Shown here: piece by piece, positions 7,007-13,698 of the stretch
Position numbering within the stretch: position 1 is the first letter of the stretch
How the letters are laid out: each line of letters opens with the position of its first letter
Assembly: GCA_029987395.1 (NCBI GenBank)
Contig: DALTVX010000022.1
Span: 1 to 13,730 of the forward strand
Direction: 5' to 3'
Source: Methanocorpusculum sp.
GTDB taxonomy: Archaea; Halobacteriota; Methanomicrobia; Methanomicrobiales; Methanocorpusculaceae
Length of the DNA stretch: 13,730 nucleotides
Translations under genes and position numbers: made by a program
The notes under the pieces: model-generated
The model's database searches: none
The model's input: only the letters and a program-made list of their open reading frames with translations
What the model was told of the DNA's origin: nothing

Positions 7007-7195
7007 CTGTACGCCGGATAAAAAATATTATAATGATTTACTATAATTGGTAATATACAATATTAAAGATAGTGTCTTGGTACTATGTGTTTTTTGAATA
7101 GATATTTCAATTTGTTGGATCGAGTAATATTCTTTTGGAGAATCTTTTTTTTGTGCTTCGGTTTCGTGTACGGGATTTTTTGGGTGGTATCACTC

Positions 7196-7212
7196 GCAAG
7201 GCAAAGCCTTGC
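7196..7212. other. Perfect 7-bp hairpin inside an extra segment of the left repeat
   Basis: GCAAGGC-AAA-GCCTTGC is a perfect inverted repeat. It sits in a stretch absent from the right copy and bounded by TATCAC at 7188-7193 and 7249-7254, so the extra 61 bases may be an insertion with a 6-base direct repeat. Confidence 0.5.
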
Positions 7213-7303
7213 TCGGCTAAGGTTGTCTGCTTTCAACGTCCACCCTGCTATCACACGAAATGCACGAAAAAAATACGAAAACACGAAAATAAAAAAATAG
7301 ATT

Positions 7304-7336
7304 GGATGGGGATACAGATCGTAACCTCCCCCATCC
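7304..7336. other. 8-bp inverted repeat with 17-base loop in the left repeat
   Basis: GGATGGGG (7304-7311) pairs with CCCCATCC (7329-7336). It lies just after an A-rich CACGAAAA stretch. No T-run follows on either strand, so it is not an obvious terminator. Confidence 0.45.
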
Positions 7337-7427
7337 CCCACACGAAACTTTCGAAAATCAACGAAATTCACGAAAAGGGGGACAGGGGTGGAAAAATGGA
7401 TGTTTTTCTTTTTTTATCTGGGGTGCG

Positions 7428-7455
7428 GGGCCGCGACTTCGACGCGGAGCGGCCC
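7428..7455. other. GC-rich hairpin in the left repeat (pair of 9429-9456)
   Basis: GGGCCGC (7428-7434) pairs perfectly with GCGGCCC (7449-7455) around a 14-base loop. The partner hairpin at 9429-9456 has the same arm and loop lengths but GGGACGC/GCGTCCC in the orientation of this copy: the C-G pair at 7431/7452 has become A-T. A double change that keeps pairing suggests the structure is selected in DNA or RNA. Confidence 0.7.
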
Positions 7456-7596
7456 ACGGTTGGGAATCTTATTTGTGCATTCAGGAAGAGGTATTCTCTT
7501 TTTCGCGGGAGTGGGCGTATCCAACCCTTTAGGCGAACTGAATCAGAGTTTCTGTTGATAGTGTTCTTCACTCGAAATCTGTGAAATTAAATGTAA

Positions 7597-9180
7597 TTAT
7601 ATTGATGTCCTATAGGCCGGGTCGCTTAAATACAGCATTTTATACTCATTTTGTGCGTACTGATCCGTCATTGATGCCAGATAATCCCATAAAATTCGTA
7701 AAAAATCAGGATCTTCACGTATCAACTGAGTCAATTCAAGTTCAGTTTCGGGATTTTTCTTATCAAACACATAACGAATATTTTTTCCAGTATCTCCATC
7801 TCTTTTGCGTAAATCAGATAATTTTTTCAGGAGGGATTTATCGCGGCAAACACTTGTATATCTAATCAGAACTGAATCAGGCAGTTGCTTCGGTTTATTG
7901 AGATACGCTTCAATGATTGATTTTAGTAAGAAATCTGCTTTCCCATTTTCTCGATTTATCCTTACATTATTGATAATATAAGTAGTTTGCAAATTCTTCA
8001 GGCAATTAAATAATGCATCGCTTTTGAGTGTTTCAGTTTCACTTGCGAGTGCTTTTGTTAATGGAAATATTTCAGATGACTTCTTGCCTTTTGAATATTC
8101 TTCCATTTCTTTCCTGATTTTTTGACAGGAAATCAAAATCAGATATCCTATTGACCAACTGATAAATTCATGAAAATGATCTTTTTCAATTCTTATTGTT
8201 GGATGCTGTAATTGGCATTTTTCCTCGATATTGATGTGTCTTTTATCATTCAATGATATGAATTTCTTCTCTTTCAACACATTGTAAATCTCTGTGTTTT
8301 TTTCATCGTTAAGAAATGTTGTGAGAGCATGGCGAAGAATTGGCTGGACTTTATAATCCGCTTCAACTGCATCATCAAGATCATGACATACTTGTGCAAT
8401 TTCATCTGCAATTGCAACTATTTGGCCTTCTAGCGACAAGACGGAATAATCATGATTGTTATGGGGATCATATGTTGTATCAATATGCAATTTATCTCCC
8501 ATTTCATTGATAATATCAGAATAACGGTATAACCTACCATCTCTTTCCCCATAGTTATATCTTATTCGGGAGTGTTTTAGGATACCTTCAAGAGTTGTAT
8601 AACTTACATTCATACCACGGCTATACTGCTTTTTCGTTTCATCATAATGTTCTCCTTCCCAGGAATGTAGCATCCTTACGCTTTGATAATTATGTTTGAA
8701 ATCAAAACCAGGATTTGAAATGTTAAATTTGTCTAAAATTGAATGCGCTTTAGAACCTTCTTTCTCTTTTCCCTGTAAAACTCTATCTAAAAAATCCTCT
8801 CCCTCATGTCCAAAGGGTGTATGACCTACATCATGACCTAAGGCAATTGCCTCTGTCAAATCTTCATTCAGACCTAAAGTACGTGAAATAGCACGTGCTA
8901 TTTCACGTACTTCGAGTGTGTGTGTCAGTCTGGTTCTTGTATGTTCATTTTGTTCAATTCCGGGATATGTAACCTGAGTCTTGTGCATAAGTCTCCGAAA
9001 CGTACGGGAATATAGTACACAATCACAATCATGCTGAAAAATAGTCCGAGTATCCTTTTCTGTGGTTAGACTTCCATAATCTTTGGAAGCATTCGAATAT
9101 GGCAGATATTCACGTGCTTCTTCAGAATAATATGACATATCCTTTGCAGCAAATAAACGAGACAATCTTTTTTCAGTCAT
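7597..9180 (-). CDS. dgt: dGTPase-family HD-domain dNTP triphosphohydrolase
   Basis: This 527-residue enzyme of the Dgt family hydrolyses dGTP or other dNTPs to the nucleoside and triphosphate. The family landmarks are in order: LYSRTFRRLMHKTQV at 56-70, the HD metal site H87 (THTLEV), H116-D117 (GHDVGHTPFGHEGE) and D259 (VAIADEIAQ), then a long helical C-terminal half ending near DYLASMTDQYA. It is full length. The RD.DR.LYSR motif of many relatives appears here as HDCDCVLYSR, with two Cys. The gene is much richer in A and T than its neighbours (19 of 60 G+C at 8101-8160 against 39 of 60 at 12001-12060 in the hydrogenase), stands alone, and is framed by inverted repeats, which suggests recent acquisition. 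The ATG at 9180 has TATA-like sequence upstream and no Shine-Dalgarno. A defensive role through dNTP depletion, as known for some bacterial Dgt proteins, is possible but not shown. Confidence 0.93.
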   Translation of the reverse strand: MTEKRLSRLFAAKDMSYYSEEAREYLPYSNASKDYGSLTTEKDTRTIFQHDCDCVLYSRTFRRLMHKTQVTYPGIEQNEHTRTRLTHTLEVREIARAISRTLGLNEDLTEAIALGHDVGHTPFGHEGEDFLDRVLQGKEKEGSKAHSILDKFNISNPGFDFKHNYQSVRMLHSWEGEHYDETKKQYSRGMNVSYTTLEGILKHSRIRYNYGERDGRLYRYSDIINEMGDKLHIDTTYDPHNNHDYSVLSLEGQIVAIADEIAQVCHDLDDAVEADYKVQPILRHALTTFLNDEKNTEIYNVLKEKKFISLNDKRHINIEEKCQLQHPTIRIEKDHFHEFISWSIGYLILISCQKIRKEMEEYSKGKKSSEIFPLTKALASETETLKSDALFNCLKNLQTTYIINNVRINRENGKADFLLKSIIEAYLNKPKQLPDSVLIRYTSVCRDKSLLKKLSDLRKRDGDTGKNIRYVFDKKNPETELELTQLIREDPDFLRILWDYLASMTDQYAQNEYKMLYLSDPAYRTSI

Positions 9181-9195
9181 TTAAGTATAGATTCA

Positions 9196-9217
9196 TCTAC
9201 TATATGTTATACATATC
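9196..9217 (-). promoter_or_regulatory. Promoter of the dGTPase gene with a small dyad
   Basis: ATATG-TTATA-CATAT (9202-9216) is an inverted repeat centred about 29 bases upstream of the ATG at 9180. It includes a TATA-like TATAACATA on the minus strand, so it may be both the TATA region and a regulator-binding dyad. Only about 180 bases separate the gene from the right repeat. Confidence 0.4.
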
Positions 9218-9361
9218 TGGCAATGTGAATTAGATGAGAGTAATATTCATGAATATTCTAAGATAATCCTGAAAAAATATTGGTATTAATGAAAATCATG
9301 GTCATGATGCTCCATTGATTTTCTATCCCTCTATATGTGCCATTTGGGCGATAATCGGATT

Positions 9362-9610
9362 TACCCGGCGCTCCTGCAAAAAAGAGGATAACTTTTCCTG
9401 AATTCAATAAATAAGATATCTCCACCGCGGGACGCTCCGCGCCGGAGTCGCGTCCCCGCACCCCGAAATCAATTTTTTTATTCCTAATCTTCTTTTGAAA
9501 ATTGAAGTAAATAGACTCTTCAGCACCTGCCTTCTTTTCGTGTATTTCGTGTGCTGAACTACACAAACCCAAATCTCCCGTACACGAAATCGAAGTACAC
9601 CAAAAAAGCC
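9362..9610 (-). repeat. Right copy of the inverted intergenic repeat flanking the dGTPase gene
   Basis: Read on the minus strand this is related to the plus strand at 7145-7517 in the same block order: the GTTTCGTGTACGGGA-like block at about 9568-9610, CACACGAAATACACGAAAA at about 9535-9553, and the GC-rich core through CTTATTT, ATTCAGGAA and CTCTTTTTT at about 9371-9465. It is about 125 bases shorter than the left copy, mainly because it lacks the 7188-7254 insert and part of 7269-7400. The two copies face each other across the dGTPase gene. They might be two members of a family scattered through the genome or the ends of one mobile unit. Confidence 0.75.
9429..9456. other. GC-rich hairpin in the right repeat (pair of 7428-7455)
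   Basis: GGGACGC (9429-9435) pairs perfectly with GCGTCCC (9450-9456) around 14 bases. Arm and loop lengths match the left hairpin exactly, and the one arm position that differs has changed on both sides. Confidence 0.7.
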
Positions 9611-9652
9611 GACGCAAAAACTAATTGCAGGGTTTTTTCCGATTTCCGAAAT

Positions 9653-9976
9653 TTACCCTCGGCCACGTCCAAGCGTATACACCCGGGACTTCTCCCTCTC
9701 TCCCGAATACACGAAGCCCGCCTTTTCCAAGACCCTTTGCGATGCCGCATTCCACTCATACGGCTCGGCGAAGATCTCGTCGATTGCAAACCTATGAAAC
9801 GCTTGCCCGCAGATCTCCGCGATCATCTTCGTCATGATCCCTTTGCCCCAGTAGGGTTTGCCGAGCCAGTAACCGAGTTCTGCAGCTCCGCCGGGTCCTG
9901 CTAATGATAAAAAGCGATGAATTCTTTGCGTCGTCGAGAGTTCTGCGAAGGGAAAAATAACCTTCCTGCCGATTCC
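9653..9976 (-). pseudogene. Remnant of a RimJ/RimL-type GNAT acetyltransferase
   Basis: The frame encodes the C-terminal half of a GNAT acetyltransferase. It includes AELGYWLGKPYWGKGIMTK, which carries the acetyl-CoA-binding strand and turn, then AFHRFAIDEIFAEPYEWN and ASQRVLEKAGFVYSGERE, a textbook family ending. The open frame begins after a TGA at 9977-9979 and has no ATG, GTG or TTG before the ATG at 9835, which lies inside the acetyl-CoA site. About 60-90 N-terminal residues are therefore missing, and the end (KSRVYTLGRGRG) is shorter and odder than usual. The upstream part of the frame (about 9884-9976) does not look like a GNAT N-terminus. It lies between the mbh terminator and the repeat-flanked dGTPase, as expected of decaying accessory DNA. 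A translated fragment from 9835 (60 residues) could not be an active enzyme. Confidence 0.75.
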
Positions 9977-9997
9977 TCACGATCAAAGATTTTTAGC

Positions 9998-10029
9998 AAA
10001 AAAAAGAACTGAAGTGAGATCAGCTCACT
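9998..10029 (-). terminator. Hairpin plus T-run terminator of the hydrogenase operon
   Basis: On the minus strand, AGTGAG-CTGAT-CTCACT (10013-10029 in plus coordinates) is followed within a few bases by TTCTTTTTTTT (T-run at 9998-10005). The 5' arm of the stem overlaps the mbhN stop codon (10025-10027). It marks the end of the operon. Confidence 0.7.
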
Positions 10030-10465
10030 CGATGATCTGGCTCTCGGCGAATCTGTCTTCTGTCGCAAGCAGGAACTCCGACGACTGGGTGATCGCGTTC
10101 TTTGGGCAGATATCGATACACTGACCGCAGAAAATACAGCTTGACACATAGATCCGGATCCTTTTCTCGGCACGCGGTTTATCCTCTCCCTCTTTTACAG
10201 GAGGTACGGGATAGGTGACCAGTTCGATCGCATGGGACGGACAGACCCTCATACACAGCGAGCAGCCGTTGCAAAGCGACCTGTCATAGACAAGTTTGCC
10301 CCGCATACCTATCGGCGTCTCGACCGGAGGAGTGAGTACAGCCTTTCCTTTGTTCACTTGTTCAAGAAAACCGGTGATCGTTTTTGGAAGGCGAGCTGCC
10401 GGGAAGAGGTTGGTGGCCGGTTTTTTTACCACCTGGACGAGGATCTCTCTAAGCATCGGCAGCAT
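10025..10465 (-). CDS. mbhN: Energy-converting hydrogenase ferredoxin subunit (MbhN/EchF-like, NuoI family)
   Basis: This 146-residue polyferredoxin-type subunit binds two [4Fe-4S] clusters through C65, C68, C71, C75 (CNGCSLCMRVCP) and C110, C113, C116, C120 (CIFCGQCIDICP). The motifs are separated by a Lys/Glu/Pro-rich insert of about 30 residues. It carries electrons between soluble ferredoxin and the small subunit of a membrane-bound [NiFe] hydrogenase on the cytoplasmic side. The N-terminal ~50 residues resemble the part that anchors such subunits against the membrane arm. The ATG at 10465 follows the mbhM stop by one base and has GGGAGG upstream; the ATG three codons later is an alternative. 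It is the last gene of the operon, as MbhN is in Pyrococcus. Confidence 0.9.
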   Translation of the reverse strand: MLPMLREILVQVVKKPATNLFPAARLPKTITGFLEQVNKGKAVLTPPVETPIGMRGKLVYDRSLCNGCSLCMRVCPSHAIELVTYPVPPVKEGEDKPRAEKRIRIYVSSCIFCGQCIDICPKNAITQSSEFLLATEDRFAESQIIE

Positions 10466-10466
10466 C

Positions 10467-11468
10467 TTAGATACCTCCCATCAAAAAGGCATCCAGCATC
10501 AGGAAAATAATGGCCGCGATACCAAGTCCGCCGAAGATGAACCAGTAGACCTTGACGACCTGAGTTATTCTGAACCTTGCCATCATCGTTCTGATAACGG
10601 TCACGGAGAAGATCGAAACGAGGACAACCTTGACAAAGAAAAAGACAAGGTCGATCAATGCTGCTCCAACTCCCGTAAGTCCAAGCACCGGGGAAAGGTT
10701 CCATGGAAGAAGAATGATCACGCCAAACGCGATCATCGCGATGGTTTTTACCGCCTGAGCGAGGGAAAAGACACCGAGGTTTCTGCCAGAGTACTCGACT
10801 AAAATACCGCCGGCTAGTTCTGTCTCCGCTTCGGGCGTATCAAACGGCACCTTCGAAAGTTCTGCGGGCGTGATCCAGGTAAAGAGGATCACAAGGATCA
10901 GGAGACCAACGATTCCGAGCGGTCCAACGACATCCCAGACCGAGGTCTCCATGAGAGTTATGAAGGAGAATGGCTCGGCAACATTGGCGGCCATGAGTCT
11001 CCAGGCGATGATGATGACCGAAACCGCGAGCGGAAGTTCGTAGGCGATCATCGAAACCATCTCACGCTGGGCACCGATGGTGGCATATGGTGAACCTGAT
11101 GCAAAACCCCCGATCACCAGTGCGAGTGACGGAACGATCAGGAGATAGAGCACGAGGATCATGTCGCCGGCCTCTCCAAGGATCGGGGCCAGGCTTCCAA
11201 AAGGCAAGTACATTAGTACTGCGATGGAGGAGGCAAGGGCGACGATAGGCATCAGATTAAAGAGCCAAGGTATCGCATTTGCCGGAACGATGCTCTGTTT
11301 GGTGAACAGTTTTCTCACATCCGTGAACGGCTGAGAGAGAGGGGGGCCCATACGTGCCTGCATGTGGGCGACGATCCGCCGGTCGATCCCGGCGAGGAAC
11401 AGACCAACGAACATCGCGATCAAAGCGAGAACGATGGTTCCGCCGACCGCAGAAAGAATGATGTTCAT
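10467..11468 (-). CDS. mbhM: Energy-converting hydrogenase membrane subunit (MbhM/EchB-like, NuoH family)
   Basis: This 333-residue integral membrane protein has about eight hydrophobic segments. It matches the NuoH/HycD family, which joins the hydrogenase or dehydrogenase arm to the ion-pumping arm. Family landmarks are ARMGPP at 38-43, GAQREMVSMIAYELP at 132-146 and the conserved acidic loop PFDTPEAETE at 208-217, with the charged residues thought to take part in proton or sodium transfer. The length is usual for the family. The start overlaps the mbhL stop as ATGA. Group 4 hydrogenases and complex I share this subunit; the neighbouring mbhL with its NiFe ligands makes this the hydrogenase form. 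Confidence 0.93.
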   Translation of the reverse strand: MNIILSAVGGTIVLALIAMFVGLFLAGIDRRIVAHMQARMGPPLSQPFTDVRKLFTKQSIVPANAIPWLFNLMPIVALASSIAVLMYLPFGSLAPILGEAGDMILVLYLLIVPSLALVIGGFASGSPYATIGAQREMVSMIAYELPLAVSVIIIAWRLMAANVAEPFSFITLMETSVWDVVGPLGIVGLLILVILFTWITPAELSKVPFDTPEAETELAGGILVEYSGRNLGVFSLAQAVKTIAMIAFGVIILLPWNLSPVLGLTGVGAALIDLVFFFVKVVLVSIFSVTVIRTMMARFRITQVVKVYWFIFGGLGIAAIIFLMLDAFLMGGI

Positions 11469-12685
11469 TGCATCATCCTCCGGGACTTCTCGTAGGACAT
11501 CTTTGCAAGCTGCTCCTTCGTGAAGATCTTTGTCGAGCCGTTATCCGTGACCGCGACCCGATCGGTACATGACATGCATGGATCGATCGATGCTACGATG
11601 ACCGGGATGTCGGCAAGCTGAGCGCCTTTGAGAATGATCGGCCAGACATGAGCATTACTATATGTAGATGCCTTGACCTTCCACGCGATCGGAGCTTCAG
11701 CTCCGTCCATGGCAACATAATGGACCGCTTCCCCTCTCGGGGCTTCGTGGCGTCCGACCGCTTCGCCGGATGCTTTTTTGCAGACTGAGAGGATCTTTGC
11801 GACCTTCTCTTCCCAGATGACGGGGCCACAAGGCATGTTGTCGAGGCATGTTTCGATGATCTCGACCGATTGAGCGACCTCAAAAATGCGGACAACGATC
11901 CTGTCATAGGTGTCACCGTTCACAGTGCTCCCGTATATGGTCGGCATGACCGGTTTTAAGTCAAGGTCGCCGTATGCACAGTAGGGGTAATCAACTCGAA
12001 GATCTGCAGTAACGCCGGATGCACGCGAAGTCGGCCCGACGGCGGAATATGCCATCGCGGTCTCAAATGAAAGAAGACCTGTGCCGACACAACGTGATTT
12101 TATCACGGCGTCTTCGAGGAACAGCTTTTTTAGTTTGCCGAATACTTCCTTGTAATTGTTCAGGCATTTGCGGATCTTTTCGTACTTGTCTTCGGTGATA
12201 TCCCGGCGTGTTCCGCCGATCTGAATGATATCGTAGTTTATCCTGTTTCCCGTGATCAGCTCGATCGCGTCCATTGCGTCCTCCCTGACTCTCCAGGCAA
12301 GATGGAACAGTGAGTCGAATCCAAGTTCGTGGGCCGCGACCCCTGCCCATAGCAGGTGTGACTGGATACGTTCGAACTCGGCTATGATCGCTCTGACATA
12401 ATCGCCCCGTTCAGGAACGGTGATGTCAGCGATCTGCTCGACCGCCCGTGCAAACGAAAGCGAATGGGTAACTCCGCAGATTCCGCAGATACGGTCTGTT
12501 AGGTGCACGATCTGGACCGGGTTTCGTGAAAGACCCATCCATTCGATACCTCTGTGGGTTTGACCGGGTGTGAAGTCAGCTGAGATGACCTCCTCTCCAA
12601 CTACGGTGAGTTCGATATGCACCGGCTCTTTTAATGCCGGGTGGATCGGACCTACCGGGACGATGTATGGCGCATTTCCTGCCAT
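11465..12685 (-). CDS. mbhL: Energy-converting [NiFe] hydrogenase large subunit (MbhL/EchE-like, NuoD family)
   Basis: This 406-residue catalytic subunit keeps both NiFe-binding pairs: C67 and C70 in RICGICGVTH, and C370 and C373 in DPCMSCTDR. It is therefore a hydrogenase and not a NuoD/FpoD-type dehydrogenase subunit, which would have lost these cysteines. HRGIEW at 44-49 is the usual start of the domain. Thirty residues follow the conserved DPCxxCxxR, so whether the C-terminus is cleaved in maturation is not clear from sequence. The expected reaction is reversible H2 oxidation or proton reduction with ferredoxin, driven by or driving an ion gradient; in a methanogen it probably reduces ferredoxin for CO2 fixation. 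The ATG at 12685 directly follows the mbhK stop, with GGAGG upstream. Confidence 0.95.
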   Translation of the reverse strand: MAGNAPYIVPVGPIHPALKEPVHIELTVVGEEVISADFTPGQTHRGIEWMGLSRNPVQIVHLTDRICGICGVTHSLSFARAVEQIADITVPERGDYVRAIIAEFERIQSHLLWAGVAAHELGFDSLFHLAWRVREDAMDAIELITGNRINYDIIQIGGTRRDITEDKYEKIRKCLNNYKEVFGKLKKLFLEDAVIKSRCVGTGLLSFETAMAYSAVGPTSRASGVTADLRVDYPYCAYGDLDLKPVMPTIYGSTVNGDTYDRIVVRIFEVAQSVEIIETCLDNMPCGPVIWEEKVAKILSVCKKASGEAVGRHEAPRGEAVHYVAMDGAEAPIAWKVKASTYSNAHVWPIILKGAQLADIPVIVASIDPCMSCTDRVAVTDNGSTKIFTKEQLAKMSYEKSRRMMQ

Positions 12686-13267
12686 TTACTCATCCTCCAA
12701 AGGTGCAGGTGGCCGGTTTTCCGGTCTGCCGCATGCCCACAGATTTTTGATCATCGAGTCCGGGATCCTCTTCTCGTCCTTTCGGAGGGGATAGACATCC
12801 TTTGGGAAATCCTGCGGCAGGAAGAATTTATGTTTTGCTTCCGGCAGTCCGTCGACGATGATGCCGAGATACTCGCGTTTTTCCTGTTCGGTGAATGCCG
12901 CCCCTTCCATCAGATCGGTGATCGTCGGGATATGCGGATCGGCTTTCGGGAGGTCAAAGGAAAAGATAAGCATGAACTCAGTTTTCTCGATCCCGCCGTA
13001 CAGCGAGAAGATGTACTGGATCCTTAAGTGTGGATCCTTTGCTCCCTTGTCGTATCCGGAGATGCAGGACAGATGAGGATATCTGATCTTCATCAGCTCC
13101 TCGACCGCCTTATGGATCGCTTGCCTCTGGATCGTGATCCAGACATTGCTACTTTCCCGTTTCTTCACTCCTTCGGCTCTGACCTTGATGGAGGATTCCA
13201 GCATAGAATCGCCGAGTGAGGCTTTGAGTTTATCCACCACTTCTGCGGGGGTATATATTTCGTCCAT
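12686..13267 (-). CDS. mbhK: Energy-converting hydrogenase NuoC-like subunit (MbhK/EchD-like)
   Basis: This 193-residue member of the 30-kDa NuoC family is soluble and joins the small and large subunits. The typical PTITDLMEGAAFTEQE at 114-129, followed by REYLGI, corresponds to the P-S-I-T-D...E-R-E...F-G-I signature of complex I subunit C. DFPKDVYPLRKDE at 153-165 is the usual C-terminal landmark. The length fits. The ATG at 13267 shares one base with the mbhJ stop (TAATG), and GGAGG lies inside the end of mbhJ. No cofactor ligands are expected or seen. Confidence 0.9.
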   Translation of the reverse strand: MDEIYTPAEVVDKLKASLGDSMLESSIKVRAEGVKKRESSNVWITIQRQAIHKAVEELMKIRYPHLSCISGYDKGAKDPHLRIQYIFSLYGGIEKTEFMLIFSFDLPKADPHIPTITDLMEGAAFTEQEKREYLGIIVDGLPEAKHKFFLPQDFPKDVYPLRKDEKRIPDSMIKNLWACGRPENRPPAPLEDE

Positions 13268-13698
13268 TATTTTCCTCCTGCAAGTCGTTCTAATTTCGCT
13301 ATCGCGGTAACTACGCCGTTAATGATCGCCTCGGGCCGCGGTCCGCATCCAGGAACATAAACATCCACTGGAATGATCTGGTCGACAGGGCCTGCCAGGT
13401 TATAGGATGTGGAAAACACACCGCCCGACTGACCGCAGGTCCCAACGACCATGACAACTTTTGGTGAGGGCATCTGGGCATATACACGCCGCAGACGGTC
13501 TGCCATCTGGTTTGTTACGGGGCCTGTTACGAGTAATACGTCGGCATGTCGGGGGGATCCCACAAGTTTTATGCCGAAGCGTTCCGGATCGTATCTTGGG
13601 GTCAGGGTCGCTACGATCTCGATGTCGCAACCGTTACATGAACCCGCGTTGAAGTGGAAGACCCATAGGGATCTGTTTAACGATTTCGTGAGTTTCAT
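13267..13698 (-). CDS. mbhJ: Energy-converting [NiFe] hydrogenase small subunit (MbhJ/EchC-like, NuoB family)
   Basis: This 143-residue small subunit holds the proximal [4Fe-4S] cluster that takes electrons from the NiFe site. The ligands are visible as C21 and C24 (GSCNGCDIE), C88 (VGTCGQSGG) and C118 (VPGCGPRPE). It lacks the extra C-terminal clusters of ordinary uptake hydrogenases, as expected for group 4 enzymes. There is no Tat signal, in keeping with a cytoplasmic arm. The ATG at 13698 overlaps the stop of the upstream membrane gene as ATGA. The order J-K-L-M-N matches the Pyrococcus mbh operon, whereas in Ech the NuoH-like gene precedes the small subunit, so I use mbh symbols. The exact paralogue name in this lineage is uncertain. 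Confidence 0.93.
   Translation of the reverse strand: MKLTKSLNRSLWVFHFNAGSCNGCDIEIVATLTPRYDPERFGIKLVGSPRHADVLLVTGPVTNQMADRLRRVYAQMPSPKVVMVVGTCGQSGGVFSTSYNLAGPVDQIIPVDVYVPGCGPRPEAIINGVVTAIAKLERLAGGK

Larger units (their letters stand above)
7145..7517 (+). repeat. Left copy of an inverted intergenic repeat flanking the dGTPase gene
   Basis: Read on the plus strand, this region matches the reverse complement of 9362-9610 in three ordered blocks: a T-run with GTTTCGTGTACGGGAT (about 7145-7182), CACACGAAATGCACGAAA (about 7251-7268), and a GC-rich core from GGGGTGCGGGG (7420) through ATCTTATTT, ATTCAGGAA and CTCTTTTT to about 7510. By eye about four in five bases agree across the core. It also holds several CACGAAA motifs and two hairpins of its own (7196-7212 and 7304-7336). 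The frames that run through it show no codon-like conservation overall, so I treat it as a dispersed non-coding repeat. It accounts for most of the gene-free stretch 6981-7596. Confidence 0.75.

Noticed and set aside
7063..7371. Possible 102-residue minus-strand protein
   Set aside because: It covers only AT-rich promoter DNA and part of the left repeat, and shows no recognisable domain.
7135..7584. Possible 149-residue plus-strand protein, partly similar (GVRGRD..AERP) to a minus-strand frame at 9258-9617
   Set aside because: The similarity follows from the DNA repeat itself. The shared blocks are broken by indels, the composition is not codon-like, and the frames cross hairpins and A/T tracts.
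9792..9986. 64-residue minus-strand frame as a possible frameshifted N-terminus of the GNAT gene
   Set aside because: The translation has no GNAT-like sequence and runs on into out-of-frame sequence of the remnant, so I cannot show it was the missing part.
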